64,000 nt of DNA from Deltaproteobacteria bacterium (GCA_016235345.1 JACRLG010000006.1:43614-107613); one strand, 5' to 3'; shown: positions 36,132-44,460, numbered from the stretch's first letter. Notes: a model not told the origin generated them from the letters alone. A program made the numbers and translations.

Positions 36132-37415
36132 ATGGACCGCGAAGCAAGAATCAAGGGATGGACCGTCACCCTGGCGGGAACCGGAATCAACCTCGCCCTG
36201 GGCATTTTGTACACCTGGTCCATATTCAAGGTGGCCATCGAGGCTTCCATAACAAAGGGAGGGCCGGACGCCTTCGCCTGGGACAAGGCTTCCCTCAACG
36301 ACCCCTACGCTCTCTGCTGCCTTGTTTTCTCCTTTGCCATGATATTTGCCGGAAGGCTCCAGGACAGGGTGGGGCCGCGCATAACGGCCTTCGTCGGCGG
36401 AATCCTGGTTGGCGCGGGCTTTATCTGGATTTCCCAGACCCACGCCTACGTCTCGTGGGTCCTTGGCTTCGGCGTCCTTGTGGGAGCGGGCCTGGGCTTC
36501 GGCTACGGAAGCGCCACGCCGCCCGCGCTCAAGTGGTTTCCACCCGCCAAAACGGGCCTTATCGCGGGCATCGTGGTATCCGGTTTCGGCTTGGCTTCTG
36601 TTTACATAGCGCCGCTTGCCGAATACCTCGTGGGTAACTGGGGGCTCCAAAAGACCATGCTCTTTTTCGGAGTGGCCTTCTGCATTGTGGTGTGCGGGCT
36701 TTCAATGCTTCTTAAAAATCCTCCTCCTGGCTACTCCCCCACGGGCCAGCCGCCCCCCGCCCCAAAGAAAAAGGGCGGCAAGGGAAAGGTCAAGGGACAG
36801 CCCGCCGCAAAATCGGCACAGGCGGCCCAGCTCAACACAGGGCCTATGGGCATTCTCAAAACCGGCAGGTTCTGGATGCTGTGGCTGCTCTTTTTCATAG
36901 GCGCGGGAGCTGGCCTCATGGTCATATCCTCTGTCGGGGGCATGGCGAAAAAGAGCCTTGGGGAGGCCTCCTTCATCGCCGTGGCCATGCTGGCCATAGG
37001 AAACGCCGGGGGAAGGATTCTGGCCGGGTTTCTGTCGGACAAGATCGGCAGGATAAGAACCCTCACCATAATGCTCTCGTTCCAGGCCGTTCTCATGTTT
37101 CTGGCCATAGGGCTCGTCAAGGGAGGAAACCCGTTCGCCCTGGTCGCCCTGGCCACCCTCATCGGCTTCAACTACGGAACCAACCTTTCGCTCTTTCCGT
37201 CCATCACCAAGGACCTGTGGGGGCTTTCCAATTTCGGCATAAACTACGGATTCGTCTTTTCGGCCTGGGGAGTGGGCGGACTCGTTTTCAGCCGCCTTTC
37301 GGAGATGCTGAAGGCCGCTTCGGGAAATTTCGACTCCTCGTTCATGACAGCAGGGCTCATGCTGGTGATAGGTGCGCTTTTAACGATTCTTCTGGGGGAA
37401 AAAGCAAAGGCGTGA
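36132..37415 (+). CDS. OFA-family MFS transporter (oxalate/formate antiporter-like)
   Basis: A 427-residue, 12-helix MFS protein. The N-terminus TLAGTGINLALGILYTWSIFKVAI and the loop AGRLQDRVGPRITAFVGG are hallmarks of the OFA family (OxlT and related carboxylate antiporters). The second-half motif A is GFLSDKIGRIRTLT. The loop between helices 6 and 7 is unusually Pro/Lys-rich (PPPAPKKKGGKGKVKGQ). The start at 36132 follows AAAAGGAG. The substrate may be formate, oxalate or another small carboxylate; a formate dehydrogenase is encoded 7 kb away. A strong terminator follows. Confidence 0.88.
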   Translation: MDREARIKGWTVTLAGTGINLALGILYTWSIFKVAIEASITKGGPDAFAWDKASLNDPYALCCLVFSFAMIFAGRLQDRVGPRITAFVGGILVGAGFIWISQTHAYVSWVLGFGVLVGAGLGFGYGSATPPALKWFPPAKTGLIAGIVVSGFGLASVYIAPLAEYLVGNWGLQKTMLFFGVAFCIVVCGLSMLLKNPPPGYSPTGQPPPAPKKKGGKGKVKGQPAAKSAQAAQLNTGPMGILKTGRFWMLWLLFFIGAGAGLMVISSVGGMAKKSLGEASFIAVAMLAIGNAGGRILAGFLSDKIGRIRTLTIMLSFQAVLMFLAIGLVKGGNPFALVALATLIGFNYGTNLSLFPSITKDLWGLSNFGINYGFVFSAWGVGGLVFSRLSEMLKAASGNFDSSFMTAGLMLVIGALLTILLGEKAKA

Positions 37416-37426
37416 ATAAAGCCTGA

Positions 37427-37487
37427 GGAACCAGCCTGAACCGGAAGACTCGCGGCCCGGTTCAGGCTGGTTCCATGTTTTTATTTT
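37427..37487 (+). terminator. Rho-independent terminator after the OFA transporter
   Basis: A perfect 18-bp inverted repeat (arms 37427-37444 and 37457-37474, 12-nt loop) begins 11 bp after the transporter stop codon and is followed by ATGTTTTTATTTTT. Confidence 0.9.
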
Positions 37488-37556
37488 TCGATCCGGGTTC
37501 CCGATATCCACATTCGGCCCTTCATACTTTTCGATGTCCCGCCTTCTTCGATTCTC

Positions 37557-37585
37557 TTGACATAACCTTCGGTTGCGGGTAGTGG
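37557..37585 (+). promoter_or_regulatory. Weak candidate promoter before the SCP2-like gene
   Basis: TTGACA (37557-37562) is followed at 17 bp by TAGTGG (37580-37585), a poor -10 box. AT-rich TATACA and TATACT strings lie further down (about 37,604 and 37,619). One of these probably serves the five-gene block starting at 37734. Confidence 0.25.
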
Positions 37586-37733
37586 TTAAACCGTTCCATC
37601 TTTTATACATTTCCGAACTATACTCCAATTTGGCTGATTTTGCGGCTTGGACGGGAAGGGCTTGTTTTTCGGGCCTTTTGACCGACAGCGCCGCCTTGTT
37701 CGAGCCTCATCAAAAGCCCAAGGAGGCAGGGCC

Positions 37734-38504
37734 ATGACAAGCCCCAACCATGAATTCGTGAAGGCCAATCTCAATCTTTACGCGGTTTTGCAGAATCTTG
37801 AGGATTTGGTTGAAAAGGATTCCGATTCAGCCACGTTCACGAAAAACTGGAAAGAAACCATACAGTTCTCCGTAATGGGCGGCCCGGAAGCCTACGTGAG
37901 TTTCAATAACGGCGTCTGCAAGGCAGGGCGGGGCAGGGCGGGGAAGGCCACAATCAAGCTCTATTTCCTGTCTCCGGCCCATCTCAACAAGATGTTCGAC
38001 AACAAGGGCGCACCCATTCCGCTAAAAGGCTTCACGAAACTCCCCTTTCTGGCCACCAAGTTTTCCAAGCTCACCAAGCGCCTCGAATATTTCCTGAAGC
38101 CCACCGACGTTCTCCTGGCCGACCCTAATTACAGGGCGCTGAATACGCTTTTCACGCTGAACACGGCTGTTTTCGCGGCGGCGGAGCTTTCCAGCCACGA
38201 GGATTTTTCCAAGGCCTCTGTGGCCGGGCTCAAAAAGGGCGAGGTTCTAATGAAGGTGCTGCCCGAAGGACCGTGCGCCCACATAAGTTTCGACAACGGG
38301 GCCATATCGGCCCAAAAGGGCGACTCAAAAGAGGCCACCGCCTTCATGTACATGAGAAACGTGGACGTGGCCAACGCCTTCCTGAATCAAAAGACCGACG
38401 CCTTTTCCGCCATAGCGAAAGGCGACGTGGCCATCTGGGGCCAGATGCCCTTTCTGGATGCGCTGTCCAGAGTTCTTGACCGTATTCCTCTTTATTTGAC
38501 ATAG
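37734..38504 (+). CDS. SCP2-like (sterol carrier protein 2 fold) protein, two tandem halves
   Basis: A 256-residue soluble protein without signal peptide. It appears to contain two related halves. The first has AYVSFNNGVCKAGRGRAGKATIKLYFLSPAHLNKMFDNKGAPIPLKGF; the second has AHISFDNGAISAQKG and FMYMRNVDVANAFLNQKTDAFSAIAKGDVAIWGQMPFL. The pattern (strand with F-N/D-NG, strand, helix, hydrophobic G-rich segment) is that of SCP2 lipid-binding domains. The protein at 41924-42697 is a paralogue (FDNGAFSVEQG; MNAMFAGKPAVPFIKGLHKV). AAGGAGG precedes the ATG. It opens a block with an aminotransferase and a split transketolase. Lipid or hydrophobic-intermediate binding is inferred from fold only. Confidence 0.6.
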   Translation: MTSPNHEFVKANLNLYAVLQNLEDLVEKDSDSATFTKNWKETIQFSVMGGPEAYVSFNNGVCKAGRGRAGKATIKLYFLSPAHLNKMFDNKGAPIPLKGFTKLPFLATKFSKLTKRLEYFLKPTDVLLADPNYRALNTLFTLNTAVFAAAELSSHEDFSKASVAGLKKGEVLMKVLPEGPCAHISFDNGAISAQKGDSKEATAFMYMRNVDVANAFLNQKTDAFSAIAKGDVAIWGQMPFLDALSRVLDRIPLYLT

Positions 38505-38516
38505 GAGGATGAAATT

Positions 38517-39758
38517 TTGAAGACCTATTCATATGAACAGTCCCAGGCCCTTTTCGACCGGGCCGCAAAGGTGATTCCGTGCGGCATATACGGGCACATG
38601 AGCCCGGCCCCGCTGATACCGCCGTCCGATTACCCCTTTTACGCCCAAAGCGGTGCGGGGTCGCGTTTCACCGACGTGGACGGCAACGAGTTCATCGACT
38701 ACATGTGCGCCTACGGCCCCATGGTTCTGGGATACAATCATCCCAAGGTGGAGGATGCCGCCAAAAAACAGCGCAAGCTGGGAAACTGCATAACGGCCCC
38801 CGGCCCTGTTATGGTGGAGCTTGCCGAAAAGCTCACCGATCTGGTTACAGGGGCTGACTGGGCCTTTTTCGCCAAGAACGGCGGCGACACCACCACCTAC
38901 GCCGTCATGATCGCGCGGGCCGCAACGGGCCGTAAGAAGGTGGTGGCCATCAAGGGCGGCTACCACGGGGTGGCCCCCTGGACCCAGGGTTACGGGCATC
39001 ATGGCGTCATCCATGAGGACGCCGACAATATCCTGCGGATTCCCTGGAACGACGTGGCCGCATTCGAGAAGGTGATCGCCGAGAACCCCGATAACGTGGC
39101 CGCCTTCATGGCCACGCCCTATCACCATCCCACATTTGCCGACAACGAAATGCCCGCCGACGGATACTGGGCCAGGATCGAGGCCCTGTGCCGGAAAAAG
39201 GGCATAGTCCTCATCGTGGACGACATCCGCTGCGGCTTCCGCCTGGATGTTCACGGCAGCCACGCCTACTTCGGTTTCAAGCCTGATTTGGTCTGCTTCT
39301 GCAAGGCCATAGGAAACGGCTACCCCATATCCGCCCTCGTGGGAACCGAGGCCCTCAAAAACGACGCAGCCAGGGTGTTCTACACCGGCTCCTACTGGTT
39401 CTCCGCAGTGCCCATGGCGGCGGCCCTTGCCTGCATCACAGAGCTTGAGCGCATCAACGGCCCGAAAATCATGCTGGAATGGGGGCAGAAACTTCTTGAC
39501 GGCATGGTGGAGATAGCAAAGAGCCACGGATACGACCTCAGGGTCTCAGGCGCGCCGTCCATGCCATATCTGCGACTGACCGACGACCCGTCGCTGGTTC
39601 TCATGCAGAAATGGTGCGGCGAGTGCACCCGGCGCGGGGCCTATTTCACAAGCCACCACAACTGGTTCGTTTCCACAGCCCATAATGATGACGACATGCA
39701 GAAAACCTTCGACATAGTTGACGACGCTTTCCGGGCCGTCAAGCAGGGAGGGATTTGA
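38517..39758 (+). CDS. Class III PLP aminotransferase (glutamate-1-semialdehyde aminomutase-like)
   Basis: A 413-residue fold-type I aminotransferase. The start is a TTG placed 8 bases after AGGAGG; the nearby ATG at 38509 is out of frame and stops at once. Features: YAQSGAGSRFTDVDGNEFIDYMCAYGPMVLGY near the N-terminus, AFFAKNGGDTTTYAVMIARAATGR, LIVDDIRCGFRLD with the cofactor Asp, and CFCKAIGNGYPISALVG with the Schiff-base Lys. This layout is of HemL/GSAM-like enzymes, yet here no heme genes are near. It lies between a lipid-binding-like gene and transketolase halves, so I infer amination of a keto or aldehyde product made by that transketolase. Confidence 0.88.
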   Translation: MKTYSYEQSQALFDRAAKVIPCGIYGHMSPAPLIPPSDYPFYAQSGAGSRFTDVDGNEFIDYMCAYGPMVLGYNHPKVEDAAKKQRKLGNCITAPGPVMVELAEKLTDLVTGADWAFFAKNGGDTTTYAVMIARAATGRKKVVAIKGGYHGVAPWTQGYGHHGVIHEDADNILRIPWNDVAAFEKVIAENPDNVAAFMATPYHHPTFADNEMPADGYWARIEALCRKKGIVLIVDDIRCGFRLDVHGSHAYFGFKPDLVCFCKAIGNGYPISALVGTEALKNDAARVFYTGSYWFSAVPMAAALACITELERINGPKIMLEWGQKLLDGMVEIAKSHGYDLRVSGAPSMPYLRLTDDPSLVLMQKWCGECTRRGAYFTSHHNWFVSTAHNDDDMQKTFDIVDDAFRAVKQGGI

Positions 39759-39759
39759 C

Positions 39760-40599
39760 GTGATAAGCCAGGAGGAGATTTCAAAACTCGAAGCCGTGGC
39801 CTGGTCCTTGCGCAAGGACATCATAGACGTCACGGGCTGGGCCGGAGGCGCTCACATCGGCGGCGGGCTCTCGGTTCTGGACATTCTGGTCCACCTTTTT
39901 TTCAAGGCGGCCAACGTGGACCCGAAAAGGCCCGACTGGGAGGACCGCGACCGCATAGTGCTTTCCAAGGGCCACGCGGGGGTCGCCTACGCCCCGGTGC
40001 TGGCGCGCAAGGGCTATTTCGACTTTGATCTTCTGAAGGATTTCAACAAGTTCAAGTCACCCTTCGGAATGCACCTGGACGGTTGCAAAGTAAAGGGCGT
40101 GGACGTCTCCACAGGCTCCCTGGGCCACGGCCTGCCCATAGCCTTGGGGCTTGCCCTGGGGGCACGCCTCCAGAAAAAATCCTGGCGCACCTTCTGTATT
40201 TTGGGCGACGGCGAGTGCAACGAGGGCTCGGTGTGGGAGGCCGCAATGGCGGCGGCTCACTTCAAGGTGACCAACCTCGTCACCTTTGTCGACCGCAACC
40301 GGCTGATGATAGACGGCCCCACCGAAGACGTCATGGGCCTTGAGCCTTTCGCCGACAAGTGGCGGGCCTTCGGATTTCTCGTAAACGAAATCGACGGCCA
40401 CAGCTTTTCCGAGATTGACTCTGCCGTTCAATTCGCCCTTTCCGAAAAAAGCGGCCCCGTTGTCATCATCGCCAACACGGTGAAGGGCAAGGGCGTGGAT
40501 TTCATGGAAAACCAGGTGAAGTGGCATTACGGCGGACTTGATTCGGAATTGGTGACCAAAGCCAAGGCGTCCGTTGACCGTTATTACGGGAAAGCCTGA
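39760..40599 (+). CDS. Transketolase, N-terminal (thiamine-diphosphate) subunit
   Basis: A 279-residue split transketolase half. The start is a GTG one base after the aminotransferase stop, with AGGGAGG upstream. The TPP/magnesium motif is GDGECNEGSVWEAAMAAAHFKVTNLVTFVDRN. Substrate-channel His residues lie in GAHIGGGLS, SKGHAGVAYA and SLGHGLPIALG. It needs the C-terminal half encoded next. Split transketolases occur in many archaea and bacteria and are often dedicated to secondary or cell-surface pathways rather than the pentose phosphate pathway. Confidence 0.92.
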   Translation: MISQEEISKLEAVAWSLRKDIIDVTGWAGGAHIGGGLSVLDILVHLFFKAANVDPKRPDWEDRDRIVLSKGHAGVAYAPVLARKGYFDFDLLKDFNKFKSPFGMHLDGCKVKGVDVSTGSLGHGLPIALGLALGARLQKKSWRTFCILGDGECNEGSVWEAAMAAAHFKVTNLVTFVDRNRLMIDGPTEDVMGLEPFADKWRAFGFLVNEIDGHSFSEIDSAVQFALSEKSGPVVIIANTVKGKGVDFMENQVKWHYGGLDSELVTKAKASVDRYYGKA

Positions 40600-40616
40600 T
40601 AAGGGGGAATTGTAAA

Positions 40617-41627
40617 ATGGCTACAGGTTTGACCTGGACGGTCTACGACGCTGACTCCATGACCCAGGCCGAGATTTACGGCAAGGTCTTGTGCGACTTG
40701 GGGGCCATGAACCCCAAAATTGTGGGGCTTTCGGCTGACTTGGCCAAGTCCACCAAAATCGGCAGTTTCGGCGACAAGTTCCCGGATCGCTTCTTCAACG
40801 TGGGCATCGCCGAGCAGAACCTCTTCGGCGTCGCGGCGGGGCTGGCCAAGTCCGGCCTTCTGCCCTTCGTCTCCACCATGGCTGCCTTCGCGTCCATGAG
40901 GGCGGCGGAGCAGGTGCGCACCGACATCTGCTACCAGCATCTCGACTGCAAGATCATCGCCACCCACGCCGGGGCATCCTTCGGGCAGGCTGGCAGCACC
41001 CACCATTGCACCGAAGACCTCGCCATCATGCGCTCCTTCGCGGGCATGACCGTCATCGTGCCTGCGGACGGTATCGAAACGGCGCTTGCGGTGAGGGCCT
41101 GCGTGGACTGGCCAGGCCCTGTGTACATCAGAATCGGACGCGGTTTCGAGCCTCGTTTTTACGATAATGAGGACTATGGCTTCAAAATCGGAAAGGCAGT
41201 CACCGTATCCGAGGGAACCGACGTCACCCTCATAGCCACGGGCGTTACGGTGCTGCCCTGCGCCGAGGCCGCAAAAATCCTCAAGGAACAGGACGGCCTT
41301 TCTGTGCGCGTCTTAAACATGCACACCATAAAGCCCATGGACGCCGAAGCCGTCATGAACGCGGTGAAGGAAACCCGCCGCATAATCACCTTCGAGGAAC
41401 ACAACGTGTACGGCGGACTGGGAACCTCCGTGGCAGAGGTCATAGCCCGGTCCGGCAAGGGCTGTGCCTTCGCGTCCGTCGGAATTCCCGACTGCTTCTG
41501 CGAGGTTGGCTACCCCGAAGACCTCTACACCCACTATGGCCTCGATACCGATGGCGTTGTGACCAAAGTGAGGGAGGTCATGAAGATAGAATTTGAAGAG
41601 GATGAGGACTGGGAAGACGAAGTCTAG
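40617..41627 (+). CDS. Transketolase, C-terminal (pyrimidine-binding) subunit
   Basis: A 336-residue half with the pyrimidine-binding domain and C-terminal domain. The Glu that activates thiamine is in FNVGIAEQNLFGVAAGLA. Other landmarks are STMAAFASMRAAEQVRTDICY, HAGASFGQAGSTHHCTEDLAIMR and RIGRG; the C-terminal domain has RVLNMHTIKPMD and FEEHNVYGGLG. An acidic tail (EFEEDEDWEDEV) ends the protein. It starts 17 bp after the first half, behind AAGGGGGAA. A palindromic repeat begins immediately after the stop. Confidence 0.92.
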   Translation: MATGLTWTVYDADSMTQAEIYGKVLCDLGAMNPKIVGLSADLAKSTKIGSFGDKFPDRFFNVGIAEQNLFGVAAGLAKSGLLPFVSTMAAFASMRAAEQVRTDICYQHLDCKIIATHAGASFGQAGSTHHCTEDLAIMRSFAGMTVIVPADGIETALAVRACVDWPGPVYIRIGRGFEPRFYDNEDYGFKIGKAVTVSEGTDVTLIATGVTVLPCAEAAKILKEQDGLSVRVLNMHTIKPMDAEAVMNAVKETRRIITFEEHNVYGGLGTSVAEVIARSGKGCAFASVGIPDCFCEVGYPEDLYTHYGLDTDGVVTKVREVMKIEFEEDEDWEDEV

Positions 41628-41755
41628 CCAGGCGGCCTGAGAACGCGATCTGCTTTGTTGCGCTTCGCCTCCCGGCTTCGGTCACGTACGAAAAGAGTAC
41701 GCTCCCTCGCCGCTCGCTCGCGCGCCTTGCAGCTCATCGTTCTCAAACCGCCTGG
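41628..41755. repeat. Palindromic intergenic repeat, copy 3
   Basis: Imperfect arms of about 27 bp (CCAGGCGGCCTGAGAACGCG at the left, its counterpart ending CGCCTGG at 41755) enclose a core with CGGTCACGTACG. That core string occurs inverted in copy 2 at 19.8 kb. It starts right after the transketolase stop codon and may also end transcription. Confidence 0.6.
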
Positions 41756-41858
41756 ACGAGGTGACAACATGGCGTGGGGCGGGCACCCCCGTGCATTTCA
41801 TCGCTTGTGATAGACATTGATAGCGAAGCAATCTTGACGCTCAATGCAGGGGGGGCCT

Positions 41859-41875
41859 GGGGAAATTATTTCCCC
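41859..41875. promoter_or_regulatory. 17-bp perfect palindrome upstream of the second SCP2-like gene
   Basis: GGGGAAAT (41859-41866), T, ATTTCCCC (41868-41875) form a perfect dyad 48 bp before the ATG at 41924. Its size and symmetry suit a dimeric repressor operator. No second copy was noticed in the window. Confidence 0.35.
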
Positions 41876-41923
41876 GGAAAGCCTGCTGCATTTTTTCTGA
41901 TAAAGAAACCGTGAGGTAAGCTG

Positions 41924-42697
41924 ATGGCCACGGAACGAGAAATGATGGCGGCCCGGATTTTTTTGAGGGCCGTATTGCCCGTCATAAAGGTGCTTCTGGA
42001 AGACGACCCCAGGATGGCCCGGCGATTCAGGAAGGTCAAGGCCCGGGTGCAGTTCAAGGCCAAGGACCCGGCGGGCGACGTGGGGGCGAGCCTGATATTC
42101 GATAACGGAGCCTTTTCGGTGGAGCAGGGCATAAGGCCCGGCGCCGACATCGAGTTTTCCTTCAGAAGCGTGGCCCGCATGAACGCCATGTTCGCCGGAA
42201 AGCCCGCCGTGCCCTTTATAAAAGGGCTCCACAAGGTGGGGCTTTTGATCAAGGTGTTTTCCGTACTCATGGGGCTCATGGTTCTCATGCCCAACGCCAA
42301 ACCCAAGGACCCGAAAAAAAGGCGCTTGAAGGTCAAGATGACCTTTTACATGATAACCACGGCGCTCTCCCAGTACAACAAGGGCGGCGACCCGGAAATG
42401 GCGGCCTGGACCAAAAAGCAACCCGAACGCATCTACCAGATATCGGTGGATGAGGGCATCGCGGCCTATCTGCGGGTGAAGGCGGGCAGGAGCAAGGCTG
42501 GCAGGGGGCTGTTCACCCGTCGTCGACCTTTCGTTCACATGAAGTTCAACGGCGTCGAAGGGGCCATGCCCATAGTTCTGAACGAGGTGGACATGGTTAC
42601 GGCGGTGAAAAACGGATACCTGGTGGTTGAAGGCTCGCCCGAATACGGCGGCAACGTGGGCGACTTCATGGTGAAAATCCAGAATCTGATAACCTGA
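41924..42697 (+). CDS. SCP2-like protein, paralogue of the gene at 37734
   Basis: A 257-residue protein. The first half has VGASLIFDNGAFSVEQGIRPGADIEFSFRSVARMNAMFAGKPAVPFIKGLHKVGLLIKVFSVLMGLMVLMP, which aligns along its length with the first half of the 37734 product (same FxNG, MF-x-x-K, P-x-x-KG-h-x-K-h order). The second half has FVHMKFNGVEGAMPIVLNEVDMVTAVKNGYLVVEGSPEYG, again SCP2-like. GAGGTAA precedes the ATG. It is separated from the transketolase genes by a repeat and a palindrome, so it may have its own control. Lipid-carrier function is inferred from fold only. Confidence 0.6.
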   Translation: MATEREMMAARIFLRAVLPVIKVLLEDDPRMARRFRKVKARVQFKAKDPAGDVGASLIFDNGAFSVEQGIRPGADIEFSFRSVARMNAMFAGKPAVPFIKGLHKVGLLIKVFSVLMGLMVLMPNAKPKDPKKRRLKVKMTFYMITTALSQYNKGGDPEMAAWTKKQPERIYQISVDEGIAAYLRVKAGRSKAGRGLFTRRRPFVHMKFNGVEGAMPIVLNEVDMVTAVKNGYLVVEGSPEYGGNVGDFMVKIQNLIT

Positions 42698-42706
42698 TCC
42701 GGGTTT

Positions 42707-42804
42707 AGCAGTCTGTTGAAAAAGGCTGAATATGAAGCCTGGATACCAGACTTAATATTGGCGATGAAGCGCGGGCACAGCAATTCGCGTTTTTAGACAG
42801 GCGC
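42707..42804 (+). repeat. Palindromic intergenic repeat, copy 4
   Basis: It begins AGCAGTCTGTTGAAAAAGGC, matching 29 of 36 bases of the tail and first arm of copy 2, continues GCCTGGATACC, then CGATGAAGCGC, and ends with the inverted arm AATTCGCGTTTTTAGACAGG. It fills the gap between the convergent SCP2-like and TPR genes. Confidence 0.6.
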
Positions 42805-43221
42805 TCAGTCCTCCTGGTCCTCTTTGAGATCCGTGGTTTCCACGGTGCGGTATAAGACGGCCTGGGCCATCTGCCTGTAAAGTTCGATGAGATTCAGATA
42901 GATGAGGGCCGTTTCCTTGTGATCAGGCCCGAAGATTTTGCGGCGGAGCGCCAGGGCCTCCCGGAAACATTCCTCGGCCAGTTCGTGCTCCTTTTCCACA
43001 AGAAGCACCATGCCCATGTTGCAGTAGCTGGTGGCGGTTTCCGGGTCGTTTCTTGAAAGTTTGGACTCCGCCAGCTCAAGAAGCTCCTGGGCCGCCTCGC
43101 GGGCGTCGGATATGCGGCCTTCCTTCATGGCCGCAACCAGGGCCTCGTTTTTTTCCCGCCACAGGGCCTTTACATCGGCCTTTTTCTTAATTCCCAGCTT
43201 TTTGCCCAGGGATTTAATCAC
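42805..43221 (-). CDS. Tetratricopeptide-repeat protein
   Basis: A 138-residue soluble helical protein with TPR-like repeats: AREAAQELLELAESKLSRNDPETATSYCNMGMVLLVEKEHELAEECFREALALRRKIFGPDHKETALIYLNLIELY. The pattern NDPETA...N(M/L)G...EHELAEECFREAL is that of kinesin-light-chain-type TPRs. The start is a GTG behind AAGGAGCC. It resembles the secreted TPR protein encoded next to it (KALAIRIKVLGKDDPETAAVWLNLAELHLEMA), so the two probably arose by duplication. Function is likely protein-protein binding; partners unknown. Confidence 0.8.
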   Translation of the reverse strand: MIKSLGKKLGIKKKADVKALWREKNEALVAAMKEGRISDAREAAQELLELAESKLSRNDPETATSYCNMGMVLLVEKEHELAEECFREALALRRKIFGPDHKETALIYLNLIELYRQMAQAVLYRTVETTDLKEDQED

Positions 43222-43260
43222 GCGCCAAGGCTCCTTGATCGCAGTTACAGGTTGTGAAGC

Positions 43261-43737
43261 CTATTTTTTCCCGCCGGGAGCAGCCTTGCCGGCCTTGGCC
43301 TTTATGGCCTTGGCGATGCGTTCGTACTGCGCCCTGTAGGATTTGGCCATCTCAAGGTGAAGCTCGGCAAGGTTCAGCCACACCGCCGCCGTTTCCGGGT
43401 CGTCTTTCCCCAGCACCTTTATTCTTATGGCAAGGGCCTTCACCAGGGCCGCGTGGGCGTTTTCAACCTGCTGGTTATACATGTAGGCCACGCCCAGATT
43501 GTTCAGCGTGGTGGATGCCTCGTAGCTTTCCTGCATTTTCCGCTTGGCGAGTTCGGCGAGAAGTTTTTCTGATGCATCCACGGCCTTGGAAAATTTCTTC
43601 TGGGTGATGAGGGTGAGAATCGCCTGGCTCTTTTCGGACCAAACCGCATCGACCTTGCGCTGGGCCGGGGCTTCCGCGTAAAGGTTCTGGCAGAAAAGAA
43701 GGAAGAAGGTTAACGATATCGCAAGAATTCTGGCCAC
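43261..43737 (-). CDS. Secreted tetratricopeptide-repeat protein
   Basis: I chose the GTG at 43737, behind AAAGGAAGG, because it gives a clean signal peptide (ARILAISLTFFLLFCQNLYAEA); an in-frame ATG at 43863 would add a polar, proline-rich extension. The mature part carries TPR-like repeats including SYEASTTLNNLGVAYMYNQQVENAHAALVKALAIRIKVLGKDDPETAAVWLNLAELHLEMA, and a basic Lys/Ala-rich tail. It is predicted periplasmic. It lies between the cytoplasmic TPR gene and the zinc-ribbon membrane gene, all on the minus strand. Confidence 0.78.
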   Translation of the reverse strand: MARILAISLTFFLLFCQNLYAEAPAQRKVDAVWSEKSQAILTLITQKKFSKAVDASEKLLAELAKRKMQESYEASTTLNNLGVAYMYNQQVENAHAALVKALAIRIKVLGKDDPETAAVWLNLAELHLEMAKSYRAQYERIAKAIKAKAGKAAPGGKK

Positions 43738-43808
43738 GGGCCTTCCTTTCGGATCAGGGGGAAAAGGCGGAGTCCGCCCTTGGGCTGCTGCCTCATGAGC
43801 GGAACCTG

Positions 43809-44306
43809 TCACGGGGTTTCGGATGTTGGAGGATGCTCGATTTTCACCGGGCTTGCCTTCCATGCGTCAAGATAGCGACGGCGTTCCCTGCCCGCGATCC
43901 TGAACACGATGCCACCGGCAATGAGAAGCAGCCCGAAGAAGGCCGCCACTGCCGAAAGGAAAAACCTGTTGCCGGGGCTCATCAGGAAGGTCTTGCCATA
44001 ACTGTTGTAATCATGGTAGGTTGCAAGACAAATCATTAAAATGCCCGAAGCGCCCAGTAAAAACGAAAAAAATCCGCCCTGCCTCCATTTCGTGTAGTCG
44101 GCCACAAGGGGGTCGTTTTCAGGTGTGGGCTCATCAGGGTTGGCCTTCGGTTTTTTTTGGGGGACGGATTCGCTTGCGGAAACCAGAAGATAGCCCTCGC
44201 CCCGGTCTTCCACCAGAAGTTCGGCCCCGCAGGAGGGGCAGAGCATGAAGCCGTCGTCCGGGGAGGATTCAAAGCCCGCGCTGCATGATGGGCAGGTGAT
44301 TTCCAA
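43809..44306 (-). CDS. Zinc-ribbon membrane protein
   Basis: Predicted 165 residues with a TTG start at 44306, seven bases after GAGGA, which puts the first zinc knuckle at the very N-terminus as usual for such proteins; an ATG at 44360 would add 18 residues. Two knuckles, CPSC (near residue 5) and CPSC (near residue 23), form one zinc ribbon. A polar linker follows, then two transmembrane helices (FFSFLLGASGILMICLAT and FFLSAVAAFFGLLLIAGGIVF) and a basic C-terminus. No family name is certain. It heads the minus-strand group with two TPR genes. Confidence 0.65.
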   Translation of the reverse strand: MEITCPSCSAGFESSPDDGFMLCPSCGAELLVEDRGEGYLLVSASESVPQKKPKANPDEPTPENDPLVADYTKWRQGGFFSFLLGASGILMICLATYHDYNSYGKTFLMSPGNRFFLSAVAAFFGLLLIAGGIVFRIAGRERRRYLDAWKASPVKIEHPPTSETP

Positions 44307-44460
44307 GTCTTGTCCTCGCGTAATTAAAGCGTTGCCGATGGCTTTGGCTGTGGGGCCCAAGCATCCGGCATTAGCACAAAGATGGGCCGTGCGTCAACAA
44401 GCCTTAAGCAGGTCGGGCGAACCCGGCGCAAAGGACGTGGAAAAATCCTGGTCTTTTTTC

